A DNA stretch of 64,000 bases from Juglans regia (GCF_001411555.2 NC_049904.1:23449370-23513369); one strand, 5' to 3'; shown: positions 38,866-50,743, counted from the stretch's first letter. A program made the numbers and translations. Notes: generated by a model not told the origin, from the sequence alone.

Positions 38866-39327
38866 TCAGCCGATTGATGGAAGTCTGAGACTACAAATCG
38901 CCGCCACCTTCGTCTTCAGCCACAACGTTACGTCGTCTTCCTCGGTTTCCCTATCTCGCCCTAATTCTATATCATCTCTGCCATCTTCCACCTCAAAAGG
39001 AATAGCAGCAGGAGAATTATTTTCTTTGTTGCAACTCTTGGAAACCATGTCATCCCTTTGTAATTTATTCCCCACCATGTCAGCTTCTTCTGAAAAAAAT
39101 ATTTTCACCCATAGATCATTCTTCTGCATTTTCTTCTGGTTCTCGACTTCCTTCGCTGATTCTTTCAGTTTCATTGCCTCAAGCTGTTAACAAGAATCAG
39201 AAGCACAATTACATTAACTCAAGCCGATAATGGTGATGAAGTGAGTTGCAGAGTTGAGAATGGATGGGTTGACGGTGGGCGTTGGGTTCTGTGTGGAGGA
39301 GATGGGGAAAGAGTCTTCAGATGCCAT
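38866..39327 (-). pseudogene. Copia-like gag start joined to an unidentified coiled-coil frame (unit 1)
   Basis: Minus strand. From 39327, MASEDSFPISSTQNPTPTVN... reads like the N-terminus of copia gag proteins and soon hits a stop. Then a frame from 39174 reads MKLKESAKEVENQKKMQKND... (102 aa, charged, heptad-like), stopping at 38866. I do not recognise the second part. A PBS-like TGCTATCAAGAGC (39399-39387) precedes the gag start. Probably a composite, dead element. Confidence 0.4.
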
Positions 39328-39386
39328 GGAAAAAATAGAAGAAAGAGAAAAAAAAATTTTTGGTGAAGACGATGGTCTTTCAACAA

Positions 39387-39800
39387 GCTCTTGATAGCAT
39401 ATTGAGATTACAACTCAGTATGAAAATCAATTGCTCGATAGAAAAAGAGAAAATCTCTGCTATGATTTTCTTGCTTATGCAATGTGGGTATTTGCTTGAG
39501 TGTTGGTTTCGGTTGTGCATGTGTTGATGCATTCTTCTTCTTGGGCGACTGCTTGTGCACTTGCTTTATTTTCTTCCTTAATACTTACGGACTCAACCAC
39601 TTGAAGCTCGAGCAAAGACCACAAATCGCCGAAGACCACAATGCAAGAGAAGCACCAACGGAGAAGCAAGAGAAGCACCAACAACACCAATGAAGACCAC
39701 AAATCGCCGAAGGAAACCAGAGTCGAAGACCACAAATCGCAAGACGTGCAGGAGAATGAAGCAAGAATCGGAACTCTATTTTTCTTTTTTTTTTTTAATT
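39387..39800 (-). mobile_element. Possible copia LTR/leader fragment with PBS-like site (unit 1)
   Basis: The minus-strand sequence ends ...GTTGTAATCTCAATA then TGCTATCAAGAGC, one change from TGGTATCAAGAGC in unit 2. It resembles the initiator-Met tRNA primer site TGGTATCAGAGC of copia elements. The LTR start is not fixed. Confidence 0.35.
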
Positions 39801-39891
39801 AATAGCAACTATCACGTCATCAATCCAAGTCATCCGACTGCACAGCGACTATAGCTGGCGACTATTCGTAGCGGAACTGTGAATCAATTCT

Positions 39892-39917
39892 GCTACAGGT
39901 ACCCGGCATTGGGTACC
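39892..39917. repeat. Short perfect inverted repeat (hairpin) in unit 1
   Basis: CAGGTACCC and GGGTACCTG separated by GGCATT. The same stem is kept in unit 2 (about 41836-41861) with a loop change to GGCGTT, so the stem is intact in both copies. Confidence 0.75.
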
Positions 39918-40270
39918 TGTTGCGGAATCAGCTGACGTGGTGGATACCACATCATCCGATATTATTTAAATAAATAAATAATAAATTAAATAAAAAATGA
40001 AAAAGAAAGAAAGCAAGCTGGAAGCATTCGTTGTTTAGGACCCAATAACACCAATACCTCCATTCATCTCCACTTTCCGTTCTTATCTGTAAATACAAAC
40101 GAATCAGACTCTTAAACGATTATTGTGCAATAAGTTATAAGATTTTGAATGTTTATTACATATAGCAGTCAAGAGGTTTATCAAGCTACTTTGACTTGTC
40201 AATTGAGTTCCTTTTCTTTTTATGATGGGATTGCTAAACGATCACTCAATTAACATTCCGTTTGAGTGAT

Positions 40271-40513
40271 CGTTTGGATTTAAATATTAGAATAGAATAT
40301 TTATGAGTGGTCTAGATTTAAAGATAAGTTTAGATAATTTGTAAATAATAGAATAAAATTTGAATTACTTATTATATTTTATGTGGAAATTTGATAAAAT
40401 TGTTTTGAAATTTGAAAAAATTGAATTGTTTATTATATTTTGTGTGAAAATTTGATAAATTTGTAATAATGAGATGAGATGAGAATAGTTGAGGTGAGTT
40501 TTGAATTCAAACG
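40271..40513. mobile_element. 'CATCTCA' MITE copy in tandem unit 2
   Basis: Inverted ends CGTTTGGATTTAAATATTAG and GAATTCAAACG. Counterpart of 38316-38559. Confidence 0.65.
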
Positions 40514-40819
40514 AGTCCTTAGTATTGATGCGTTCTAATGTACTATTTTGAGATTATTAATATATCAAAAAAGCTATAGACAGTCAATTCGGGCAAATGG
40601 GGTGTAAGCAGCTCCCTCAATTTTTTTTTTCATTTCATTCCCTCCCTCTCTTCATCAGTCCCTCCCTCTCTGCGTTTCTTTTCTACCTCAAGAACTCCCT
40701 CTCTCGATCCTTCCACGAAGTTGCACATCCTGTCGAAGACCATGAGTCAGCAGCCGCTTGAAGCACTGAAAAATCCCCGACAACAATGTCCCTCCCCTCG
40801 AACCCGCCCCCTCCCTCCC

Positions 40820-41281
40820 TCAGCCGACTGATGGAAGTCTGAGACTACAAATCGCCGCCCCCTTCGTCTTCAGCCACAACGTTACGTCGTCTTCCTCGAT
40901 TTCCCTATCTCGCCCCAATTCTGTATCATCTCTGCCATCTTCCACCTCAGAAGGAATAGCAGCATCATAATTATTTTCTTTGTTGCAACTCTTGGAAACC
41001 ATGTCATCCCTTTGTAATTTATTCCCCACCATGTTAGCTTCTTCTGAAAAAAATATTTTCACCCATAGATCATTCTTCTGCATTTTCTTCTGGTTCTCGA
41101 CTTCCTTCGCTGATTCTTTCAGTTTCATTGCCTCAAGCTGTTAACAAGAATCAGAAGCACAATTACCTTAACTCAAGCCGATAGTGGTGATGAAGTGAGT
41201 TGTAGAGTTGAGAATGGATGGATTGACGATGGGTGTTGGGTTCTGTGTGGAGGAGATGGGGAAAGAGTCTTCGGATGCCAT
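40820..41281 (-). pseudogene. Copia-like gag start and coiled-coil frame (unit 2)
   Basis: Duplicate of 38866-39327 with the same gag-like start and the same 102-aa frame (41128-40820); the two frames differ at about ten residues. The fact that both copies keep this frame open is noted under findings. Confidence 0.4.
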
Positions 41282-42041
41282 GGAAAAAATAGAACAAAGA
41301 GAAAAAAAAAATTTTGGTGAAGACAATGGTCTTTCAACAAGCTCTTGATACCATATTGAGATTACAACTCAGTATGAAAATCAATTGCTCGATAGAAAAA
41401 GAGAAAATCTCTGCTATGATTTTCTTGCTTCTGTAATGTGGGTATTTGCCTGAGTGTTGGTTTTGATTGTGCATGTGTTGATGCATTCTTCTTCTTGGGT
41501 GACTGCTTGTGCACTTGCTTTATTTTCTTCCTTAATACTTACGGACTCAACCACTTGAAGCTCAAGCAAAGACCACAAATCGTCGAAGACGACAATGCAA
41601 GAGAAGCACCAACAACACCAATGAAGACCATAAATCGCCGAAGGAAACCAGAGTCGAGACCACGAATCGCAAGACGTGCAGGAGAATGAAGCAAGAATCG
41701 GAACTCTATTTTTCATTTTTTTTTTAATTAATAGCAACTACCACGTCATCAATCCACATCATCTGACTGCACCGCAACTGTAGCTGGCGACTATACGTAG
41801 CGGAACTATTAATATATATTAATCAATTCTGCTACAGGTACCCGGCGTTGGGTACCTGTTGCGGAATCAGCTGACGTGGTGGATATCACATCATCCGATA
41901 TTATTTAAATAAATAAATTAAAATTAAAAAAATTAAAAAATTAAATAAAAAATGAAAAAGAAAGAAAGCAAGCTGGAAGCATTCGTTGTTTAGGACGCAA
42001 TAACACCAACGCCTCCATTCATCTCCACTTTCCGTTCTTTA

Positions 42042-42890
42042 TCTTTTCCCACAATCACTCAGCAGCCAAACGAGAAACTAAACAAAGAAATCTCCAAAGA
42101 CAAAGGGCCAAAGAAAGAGAAAGGAAAGACATAAAACGCATACCTGATCAGAGAAGGGAAAGTGCAATGTTTTGCGAAAAGCTCTTTTTTCCAGTTATTT
42201 TTCATCGTGGATCGCAATGGCTTTTGTGGGGAAGTGGATTAAACAAAGTCAACTTCAGAAGCAAAAGCAAATGAAACTGGAGCTACTAAAAAAAGACTTC
42301 CTTTAAAGATCTTTGTATGTCCCCCCCTCTGGGCTTGAAGAAAGTCTCTTTCCCCGCTTTCTTTGTTCTCTGATTTTCGATTATTACATGGAGAAGAACC
42401 TGTCTTCATGTTTCGTCCCTCTGGTCGTCTGTGGAGAAGCTTGCTTCCGAAGTCAAATATGTGGGTATATGAAAGAGAGTGTTGCGTTTCAAATGAGAAG
42501 ATGAAGATGAGAAGAAAATAGGAAGATTATGAGAAGAAGAGATATATCCGAATTTGAATGAAACGCCCCATTTCATTTTTACACGTGGATGGACGTGTAC
42601 GCGGGAGGTTCCCAACACCGAGTGCGAGTAGAGTTTTTCAATATGAAGTAAGAATTGATAATTAATTGTATAAATACATGTATAAGTGTGTGAATTTGTC
42701 TCATTCCTATGCGCGTGTGTATATATACATATATAAAATAATTGATAATATATAAAATGAATATAAGTTGGATCCCATAAAAAGAGAGGTTGTGATATAT
42801 AATAGGAAAAATATTGGGAGCAGCCACTTTTACACACCTTACGTGGCATCATCCAAACCACACATCTCTCAAATTAACCACACAATGACC
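42042..42890. other. Spacer right of the tandem duplication, no gene recognised
   Basis: Moderate GC at first (42042-42600), then AT-rich. Frames 42313-42504 (plus) and 42861-42406 (minus) show no family. Confidence 0.35.
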
Positions 42891-42935
42891 TATATATAAT
42901 TTGTATTATATATATTTACATTTATATATTATCAA

Positions 42936-42975
<40 letters not shown>

Positions 42976-42977
42976 AA

Positions 42978-43025
<48 letters not shown>

Positions 43026-43117
43026 TCAACGGCATTTTATATATATAGAGCCTTGAAGAGGATTTATATATAGAGCCCAGTTTATGAATTTATATATGAG
43101 ATCCTACGAGATATATG

Positions 43118-43154
<37 letters not shown>

Positions 43155-43275
43155 TCTGTGATTTATATATAGAGACATTTATGGATTATATATATTCTTA
43201 GTATGTTTAAGTGACAGACCCACATATAGAGATCCAGAGAGAGTCCCTTATATATATATATATATATATAGAACA
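42891..43275. repeat. Long (TA)n-rich satellite-like tract
   Basis: (TA)n runs at about 42938-42972, 42979-43022, 43123-43152 and 43250-43270, separated by variants of TTTATATATAGAG. Likely highly polymorphic and prone to cruciforms. Confidence 0.85.
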
Positions 43276-43494
43276 TATAGTGAGCAGAAAAGTAGCTGCT
43301 TCCATGCATGCAAATGCTACCCGCCTCCTGCACAATACCCCAGACGTACTGTCACAAAAAAACCCCACAAACTTGAGTTAAAATACACCCAAAAGAAGCA
43401 AAGGCACAAAAAAAAAAAAGTTTACAGAGTTTGAAATAAAAACTAGTTTTCAAATTAAAAGATAATTAAATTGAAGTTGAGTTTTCTTTTTAGG

Positions 43495-43803
43495 CCCCGT
43501 TTGGATGTTAGAACGTACTGAGTTTGAATCTAACATTCAAACACTCAACTCCCAAATCATTAAACATTACTTAACTCAAAACCTCTTTACACATAAGACA
43601 TTTTTCAACTCAACACCTCTATACACATATGACTCAGAACATTTTTCAACTTTCTATAAATAAATATAAACTTATATTAATATCTAAATACATCTAAATT
43701 TATCTTAAGTGGGTCCTATAAAATTCATTCCATCATCTCAACTCACTACTATTCATAAACAACCTAACTCATTTCAACTCAGCTCAACATCTAAACAGAA
43801 CCA
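43495..43803. mobile_element. 'CATCTCA' MITE copy with ends CCCCGTTTGGATGTTAGAA
   Basis: Left GGCCCCGTTTGGATGTTAG, right CTCAACATCTAAACAGAACC: inverted ends with substitutions. The interior repeats AACTCAACACCTCT(A/T)TACACAT. Confidence 0.6.
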
Positions 43804-44374
43804 TATGTAAAACAGTAGTTATCCAAACATGATAACGTCTTTTTAGAGCATACGGATGTGTATGCCTAAAGCTTTTAATTACCTAAAATTTAGTTTTTTT
43901 TTTTTTAATTCCTCTCCATCCAATTGCCTATTTTAGGAGAAGGTTTTAGGATTTGAACAGTAACTCTCTAAATAAGGAGAGTTACTATTCATCCATAAAT
44001 TAGTAAATACAAATTTTTATTCTAACCAACAAAATAAATTATTTTTTCAATTATCTACACTTTCTATCATACTCATATTTGTTATAGTTAAAATTTGAAA
44101 AAAAATGTCACCATTGAGATGATCCTTTTTTTTAAAAAAAAAATTAACCATTTGTAAAAATATGCTTTTTTTTTTCTAAATATTATTTTTACAAAGCATT
44201 GATTTTAAAAATATTATCGTTTAAAGAAACAAGTAGTTTAAAAGAATCGTTACAAATGAAAAATAAAAAACATGGGTACAAAAAATAATTAAATAATTAT
44301 AAAAATGTGAAAAAAAATAAGTTAAAAAATTTTCTTCTGCTCTTTTCCTGAAAGATAAAAAAAATGAGAAATTA

Positions 44375-45925
44375 TAGATTCAGTCGCTCGGGATAAATGT
44401 CGTGTAAGCGGCTGCTGATGTGGATTCATTTAATTGAAACGCACCGTTTCAATTTCAGAAATTTCCCTCAAATTTTTTTCCTCATTGCAACGCACCGTTT
44501 CGTTTCAATTCCACAGCCTTCTCTAAAAAGATTTTTCCTTCCTCATTCCCACCCTATGCGTTTCCTCTCCTCGGTTTAGAACTCCCTCTCTCAATCCTTC
44601 CACGATTACCTTTCTGTCGAAGACGGTGATTCCATCCCCTCGAAGCGCCTTCGTCGAGGATGGTACGTCCCTCCCCTCGAAGCCGTCGCCCTCCCTCCCT
44701 CAGTGTCGTGATGGTTCTCTGTGTAGGTATTGTGGGTATTTATATTTTTCCATTCGTTGGGTCTAAAGTGCTTTGTGTTCTCTCTAATTTCACTCCATTT
44801 CAAGATTAAGCCAATCAAATCTTTGGATGTGAGAGTTTATTGTTGTTGTTGTTGGGTTTGGGAATTAATCGTTGGTGGAAAAGAAAGGAGTTGAAGTAGT
44901 TCAAAAGATGTAACCTACCGGATCGTGAAGGATTTGGGTGTTGGTATTTGCTTCTTGATCTATAAATACGGAGTACAGGGAAATAGCTAGAGCAAAAGTC
45001 AACAACTTACTTGAAAAAGTATAACATTTTGCTCTCATATGATGATAATTGATGTTTCAGCTCTAAATGCAAGTTCTAAGAGCATAGAAGCAAACATTGC
45101 CGCAAGAACTCTTTCTAGTGACATCCATCCTCAGTCTGGTTCTTTTCAGTGTTGTTTGTTCTATGTTGGGTTTTCTACGTTCTTGTTTATTTTTTTATTG
45201 TATTTTTCAAATAAAATATTTTGGAATATGACAGGTTTTTGAATGCTATGTTATGGAGTATTATGTGGACAATAAGTCGATGCTCTGAATTACAAAGGAA
45301 TGAAGGCAGCATGGTAATGTGCTGGATATTGAATTCTATGGATTAATATGCCTATTCTTTGTTGCTTTCTCGGCAACAGAGAGTAGAACAAAAAAGTACA
45401 TACCTCGGACGAACCCGTTTCGTATAGATGAAAACAACAGTAGAACTGTAGAAGAATGAACTAAAAGAAATTCCTTAGCCAAACTAATGAAGAGAAAAGA
45501 AAAATGAAAAAAAGTAGAGCTTTTCTAGATTATTCTCGGATGCTTGAAAACAGATTATATTTTCCTTTCAGCGATAGAGAGAGTGAGTCTCTTCTGGTAG
45601 TTGTGTTGCAGTTGTCAAACGGTCATGGAACTAAAGACCAAAGAGAGAGAAAGAGAGAGGAGCGGACAATAGTGGTGTTCTACTGTTGATGAAGATGAGA
45701 CCCACGAAGATCACCAAAATGCTCTCTTGAAGTTCATTTATCCACATTGAGAGACCCCTTCCTTTGAAGACTAAGAGCTCGTGCACTTGTTGTAACTTTA
45801 TTTCTTTCAGATGATTAGCTTTTTTCTTTTATTTTTGTTTGTTTTTCGTTTTTTTTTCCTAAGTGGCAGGCTAATGTGGCAGGCGACTCCTCCACCGTTG
45901 TAACTTCCAACTGTACGTAGAAGAA
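44375..45925. mobile_element. Unclassified composite element related to the tandem units
   Basis: Shares with 38.6 and 40.6 kb the leader GTGTAAG(C/A)(G/A)... and the block ACTCCCTCTCTC(A/G)ATCCTTCCACGA (44580-44606 against about 38738-38764), plus CCTCCCCTCGAA words. The left side starts TATAGATTCAGTCGCTCGGG; the right side has GGCTAATGTGGCAGGCGACT and ...CAACTGTACGTAGAA. No transposase. A MULE-like or retro-derived composite is possible; the class is uncertain. Confidence 0.35.
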
Positions 45926-46696
45926 TTAAAAAATAAATAAAATAATTAAAGATATACAAATAAATGAGTAGAAAATTTAATAAATAAAATAAAATATTAT
46001 TTTAATAAAATAAAAAATTACACGTATGAAGTTATGAAAAGATGAATAAAATTTAAAAAAAATATAATTTTTAACTAAAATTTGAGAAAAAATTTAACTA
46101 AAATGATCTTATCTGCATGAACGAATCCTTTGACAAAGAACAAGTTGGACTTGGGTCCCAAATTCACGTGCCTCCTCCACTTATTTTCTCCCCCCTTTCT
46201 TTAGCATTTTCTGCATTCATTAATTTTCCCGTATTTGTTGACTGTCGTTACAAAACCAAATCCGAAGTCGAAAGAAAGAGGAAAAGCGGAAATAAAATAG
46301 CGGTGACTGCTGAGACTCTCACCTCCCTATGGCCGACCCATGCAACCCTTCTTTCCTCCTTTACATCCCAACCAAATCTACTTGATTTGCATCAAACTTT
46401 TTCAGGTTCCAGATTCCATGGCTCTCCTTCGCCGTTACAGTTCCTCGTAACGGCCTTGGGAAGAAGCAGAGAGAAAGAAAGCACATTATCTGAATCTTGT
46501 ACCCGACGATCTCACATATCGGATCTTAAAGCTTTTAACTTTACTTTCACTGAATAGCCAAACAAACAGTGAATCTTAAAGCAAGCAAAATCTGTGTGCA
46601 GCGATACAGATACAGCAAAAGCCAGCAAGCTAGAGAGCAGAGATCCTCCTAAAAGCAAAAGCTGTAGAGTCGAGGCTGAACAAGGGAGGTAGAAAA

Positions 46697-47821
46697 ATGG
46701 GGTTCACCATGAGTCTGAATCTACTACTTCTCGTAGCCATGGTGGCCACCAACATCCTCTCCCTCTACCATCTCTCCTCCACTATTCAAACCTCTGGGAA
46801 ACCCCCAGCTCCGCCTCCTGTCCCTGACCGACTTCTTCACCAGCTCAACACCATACGCGCCACCATCAACCGCCTCACCCGCCTCCAACCCACCCCCAAT
46901 CCTGCCACCAAAGCCGCCGCCGGCACCGCCACCATACCATCGGATCTCCTCCTCTACTCCCTCCTCTCTCCCATCGCCACCTCCTGCCACTACCACCCAG
47001 ACCTCCTCCACCGATATATGAATTATACCCCATTCTCTCTCTGCCCCCAGGACTCCGACGGGGTGGCCGAGTCCCTCATCCTGCGTGGCTGCCATCCACT
47101 CCCTCGCCGCCGGTGCTTCTCCAAAACCCCACCAAAACCCACCTCGTCTCTTTCCCACGACCCGTTCTCTCCTTCGCTACCGGATCAAAACGTTGTGTGG
47201 GATAAATACACTTGCAAAAGCTTCAACTGCCTCGTTCGCTCTTACCCAAACCTGGGTTTCAACCTCTCTGCGGAAGCCACCCGATTGATGAGCTACAGGG
47301 ACGACCTCGACCTCCCGATCCCACAACTGTTACAGATTGCCAAGGCGGCTAATTCTGTGCTTCGTCTCGGCCTCGACATTGGTGGCGGGACTGGGACTTT
47401 CGCGGCGCGGATGAAGCTCTACAATGTGACTGTGGTGACAACGACGATGAACCTCGGCGCTCCGTACAACGAAGCGGTGGCTCTGAGAGGCCTGGTTCCG
47501 CTGCACGTGCCGCTGCAGCAGCGGTTTCCGGTGTTCGACGGGGTGGTGGATCTCGTGCGTTGCGGCCACGCCGTGAATAGGTGGATACCGTTGACGGCGA
47601 TGGAGTTCATGCTTTACGACGTGGATAGAGTGTTGAGGGGTGGAGGGTACCTGTGGCTGGATCATTTCTTTAGCAAAGGGGTGGATCTTGACAAGCTTTA
47701 TGCGCCGTTGATTGGGAAATTGGGGTACAAGAAGGTGAAGTGGGCGACGGGGATCAAGGCCAATTCGAAGAACGGGGACGTTTACTTGACTGCGCTTTTG
47801 CAGAAGCCTGTGTCCAAATGA
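46697..47821 (+). CDS. At1g29790-like membrane-anchored methyltransferase, copy 1
   Basis: Predicted S-adenosylmethionine-dependent methyltransferase of the plant 'probable methyltransferase At1g29790' group; substrate unknown. Intronless, 374 residues (the Arabidopsis protein is about the same length). Residues 7-30 form an N-terminal membrane anchor (LNLLLLVAMVATNILSLYHL). A Pro/Thr/Ala-rich linker (35-82) follows, then the catalytic part, with SAM motif LDIGGGTGTF at 226-235, VVDLVRCGHAVNRWIPL at about 283-298 and the acceptor-side GGGYLWLDHFF at about 315-325. A type II Golgi/ER topology is inferred. The start ATG (MGFTM) is shared by both copies and precedes the anchor directly. Its GC-rich coding sequence contrasts with AT-rich flanks. 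Thirteen residues differ from copy 2. No break seen, so likely functional. Confidence 0.88.
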   Translation: MGFTMSLNLLLLVAMVATNILSLYHLSSTIQTSGKPPAPPPVPDRLLHQLNTIRATINRLTRLQPTPNPATKAAAGTATIPSDLLLYSLLSPIATSCHYHPDLLHRYMNYTPFSLCPQDSDGVAESLILRGCHPLPRRRCFSKTPPKPTSSLSHDPFSPSLPDQNVVWDKYTCKSFNCLVRSYPNLGFNLSAEATRLMSYRDDLDLPIPQLLQIAKAANSVLRLGLDIGGGTGTFAARMKLYNVTVVTTTMNLGAPYNEAVALRGLVPLHVPLQQRFPVFDGVVDLVRCGHAVNRWIPLTAMEFMLYDVDRVLRGGGYLWLDHFFSKGVDLDKLYAPLIGKLGYKKVKWATGIKANSKNGDVYLTALLQKPVSK

Positions 47822-48732
47822 AGGGGGAGTTTGAGGTAAGGTAGAGAAAATTTTCTGTGTTGTATGCAAAATGTCAGAATTTTATAGTGCTTTAGAACTT
47901 GGGTGGAGTTTGCTGTGCATTTAGAATTAGGTTGCAGTATGTTAAATATAAGTTGGTCGGATCCAGCATTTGTTGGTGCTACTTTCAATGTGAGTATGCT
48001 CGGTTTTTTGGTGAGAGGACAATTGAGTGTAAAGGGTGTTGCTTATGCGTTAGTTGGAAAAAAGTTGAATCCGGTTGGTGAAGGCAAGGAATTTGTTGCT
48101 CTTTCTGATAGCATAGGAGAGAATTTGGTTGCTTATTATATTTATATTTATGTCTTTGAGGCTCTGCCAATTCCAATTGATTTTGATGAGATATTGTCCA
48201 CAGCACAGATCTGTCTTGTACTTTTGTTTGCTAAAGTATGGCTGCAATATCATCGAATTATTTCAGTGTTTCTGGAGGTAGATATTGCCTTAAATTCACA
48301 AACTTATTGTCATTTTGGCACTCTCTTTTGATGTGCCCAAGTTCAACAATCAGAATCCGCATCTACGTAACTGTTCTGGAACCGTTTTTTTTTTTTTTTT
48401 AATAAGTAAAAAGAATCGAGTTTCTTGAGCCCTAGATCAGTAACCTTTTCACCCGAGTCCTGCTATGGCTGTGATATCGTCACTAGTTTTCTTGAGATCT
48501 CTACTGTATACAGGTATAATCTTCCCTTCTAGAGTGAATGAGTTTTCCTGAGAAGTGAACCTTTGTTTTTGGGCTGTGCAATGGATTCTGGTAAAGAAAG
48601 TGAGTTGGCATGCTATGCATTAAACTGGATAATCCCTTAAAATGCACATATACTCTAGGCAAAGGTTAATAACCCATAGTAGTGATGAATTGTTCGTCAG
48701 TCAACATTTTCAATCTAATTCAAGAACAAATG

Positions 48733-49000
48733 CTTTTGATAAGTAAGAAGATATCTTATTGATATTGAAATAGGCATAGCTCAAGTACACAGCAAGTATA
48801 CAAGAGATTACACCTAGTTAGGAACTAGAGACGGATATAAACTGTCTATTTATTGCATAAAATGGACACAAGCCAACTAGTAATGGATACACCTAGCATC
48901 AATAAAAAATCAAATAGGATACAACTTTATTGCATAAGTTTACATGCGCAGAAAACTGAATAGGATTGTCAAAAATTAATGGGTTCCTTACGAATCCAAA
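48733..49000. mobile_element. Possible LINE 3' fragment in arm 1
   Basis: GATAAGTAAGAAGATATCTTATTGATAT followed by TAGCTCAAGTACACAGCAAG and TATACAAGAGATTACACC resembles the 3' ends of LINEs common in woody eudicots. It has no counterpart in arm 2, where the flanks are much closer together. Boundaries approximate. Confidence 0.4.
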
Positions 49001-49965
49001 CAACCTAAAGACATCATATTCTTGCTTGGCTAAGTTTCGTAAATCATTATGATCTGTGGTGGTTTGATCCTTCTGTGAGTTATACTGTCATATCCTAGGA
49101 AGTCCAGCAAGTTCTAATCCCTGGAGGATTTGATTTTCCTTTTCTCTCTGTAGCCTGTTCTCTATTTTCTCCTCATGAAACTTAAAAATGAATCTATCTA
49201 AATTAATGAACAGGTACCAAGATCCAAAATTGTCTATTCATGCTTCTTTCTGCAACTTATATTTTGACCGCTTTTGGTGGATTCTGGTTGGCTTGCAGGT
49301 ATTGATTGCTGAGAATATTGCCCCCCTCAAAGGATTGGATACCGTGATTTCGTACACTCCTAGAAGATATAGTCCTTGGGAAAGTAGTTTAGCAAGCAAA
49401 ATATATTACTTCTAGCAGGGTGGGTTATACACTTACATCTTATAGGGGATGTAAGGGGTCGTAGAATGCAAAGCATAAGAGTTATAATTATGGTTGTATA
49501 TCTACAGGGATCTGGGACCTTTGGGGGAAAGGTTTATATGAGGTGGGTGGAAATTTTTAGGTACTCCTGATTTGGTATTAACATCCTACCATAAAATGTA
49601 GTCCTAACTTTCAATGGCATGACATATTGTGATGAGACAGGAGTAATTACTCGTGGATAACCTTTATTAACATCCTACCATAAAAGTGAAAGTATGGATT
49701 CCATTGCATGTTAAAAAGTGGGGAAAGGAAGCAAAGCATAGAGAAAGGGTAACAAAAAAGAAGGATAAAAACTCTTTGCCTTTTTAGGTGCTATTGCTGC
49801 CTGGTAATACAGCCAGAAAGGGTTCATAGAAATCATGTGCCGCCAAGTTGGATAATCTGGCTTTATTCTATCACGACCCTGTCTTGTTGACAATCTTGTC
49901 TCCACTACCAGCTAAAAAGGAAAATCATTTCACTCTTCATTTAAGCTTTTACTTTGTCGATTATG

Positions 49966-50154
49966 GGTGAGTTTGGTTACCAAACTTAATTCATCTCAAC
50001 TCATCATTATAATTTTTTCAAATCTCAATAGAAAATATAATAAACAATTCAACTTTTTCAAATCTCAAAATAATAATAATATTAAAAAATAATATTCTAA
50101 TAATATTTTATCATCTCAACTCAACTCAACTCATTTCAATATCCAAACACAACC
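49966..50154. mobile_element. 'CATCTCA' MITE copy, about 190 bp
   Basis: Ends GTTTGGTTACCAAACTTAAT and ...ATATCCAAACACAACC. Interior has the family words AATTCATCTCAACTCATCAT and TTCAAATCTCAAAATAATAA. One of the best-preserved copies in the window. Confidence 0.7.
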
Positions 50155-50743
50155 TATGTTGTTAACTTTCTTGAATATCAAACCTCTTTTTTATAATGGT
50201 AAGGGGTTTGAACCTAGTTCTCTAATATCAACCTTAGATTAACGTGGATGCTTATATTCTGAGACGGCCATGACTCTGTTTCTATTGATTGCCAGCCTCT
50301 TGACTGTTAGCTTATTTGTCATATTAGCACTCATCTTCTTAGTGAAGACAAGAACGCCAATTGACATTCATATAATCCCTCTTTCTTAAACAGACAAATG
50401 CTACTCTAAGGTAGTCCCCTTCCAAAACCAAAATATCGACCAGAAAGGAAGCAGTTTTTGGCTGACACAGCATCCTTGCAACGTTTCTACATCATCTTTA
50501 TGCTAGTTTCGCCTCAACAGGTTTTGCACATCAAGTCCACCTTCACAAATGCAAAGCATGTTAAAAAAGAAAAGAAAGAAAGAAATATCCAGTTCAGAAG
50601 CTCGTGCAAAAACAATGATAAGAATAATATCGTCTGGATCTAGAGAAAATAATCAATTCCAATGCCTCGTAGAGTGATATCTGGCAGCCTCTTTTAATGA
50701 CAAGGATACAATGAAGTTAGCAACTTCTAAGTCTTGTTAGAAT
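50155..50743. other. Spacer, no gene seen
   Basis: Short frames only (for example 50458-50643), none recognisable. Confidence 0.4.

Larger units (their letters stand above)
38152..40086. repeat. Direct tandem duplication, unit 1 (about 1.94 kb)
   Basis: Nearly collinear with 40106-42041 (offset about 1,954 bases), from AGACTCTTAAACGATTATTG to TCCACTTTCCGTTCTTAT. Contents in order: a gene-less spacer, a MITE (38316-38559), a C/T-rich leader, an antisense frame of 102 aa (39174-38866), and an antisense copia-like leader with PBS-like site. Differences are scattered substitutions and small indels. Confidence 0.92.
40106..42041. repeat. Direct tandem duplication, unit 2 (about 1.94 kb)
   Basis: Second copy of 38152-40086. 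Includes its own MITE (40271-40513), the antisense 102-aa frame (41128-40820), a gag-like start at 41281 on the minus strand, and a PBS-like site TGGTATCAAGAGC (41353-41341). It has a 10-20 base AT insertion near 41811. The junction between units (40087-40105) reads CTGTAAATACAAACGAAT, a terminal piece of the neighbouring MITE family. Confidence 0.92.
46113..49745. repeat. Segmental duplication, arm 1 (contains methyltransferase copy 1)
   Basis: Aligned by eye with 57337-61385. Homology starts at CTGCATGAACGAATCC (46113/57334), runs through promoter, leader and coding sequence, and persists downstream (CCCTAGATCAGTAAC at 48431/60018; AAAGTATGGATTCCATT at 49690/61324). Arm-specific insertions break collinearity in both arms. 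Confidence 0.85.

Noticed and set aside
42891..43275. Possible origin or matrix-attachment region in the (TA)n tract
   Set aside because: AT richness alone is not evidence; simple dinucleotide expansion explains it.
46724..47869. Long open frames antisense to methyltransferase copy 1 (also at 57868-59082 for copy 2)
   Set aside because: They are shadows of a GC-rich coding sequence. They have no recognisable product, and the sense frame has clear motifs.
47903..48331. 142-aa open frame after methyltransferase copy 1
   Set aside because: The corresponding DNA in arm 2 is broken by insertions and stops, and no domain is visible; read as 3' flank.
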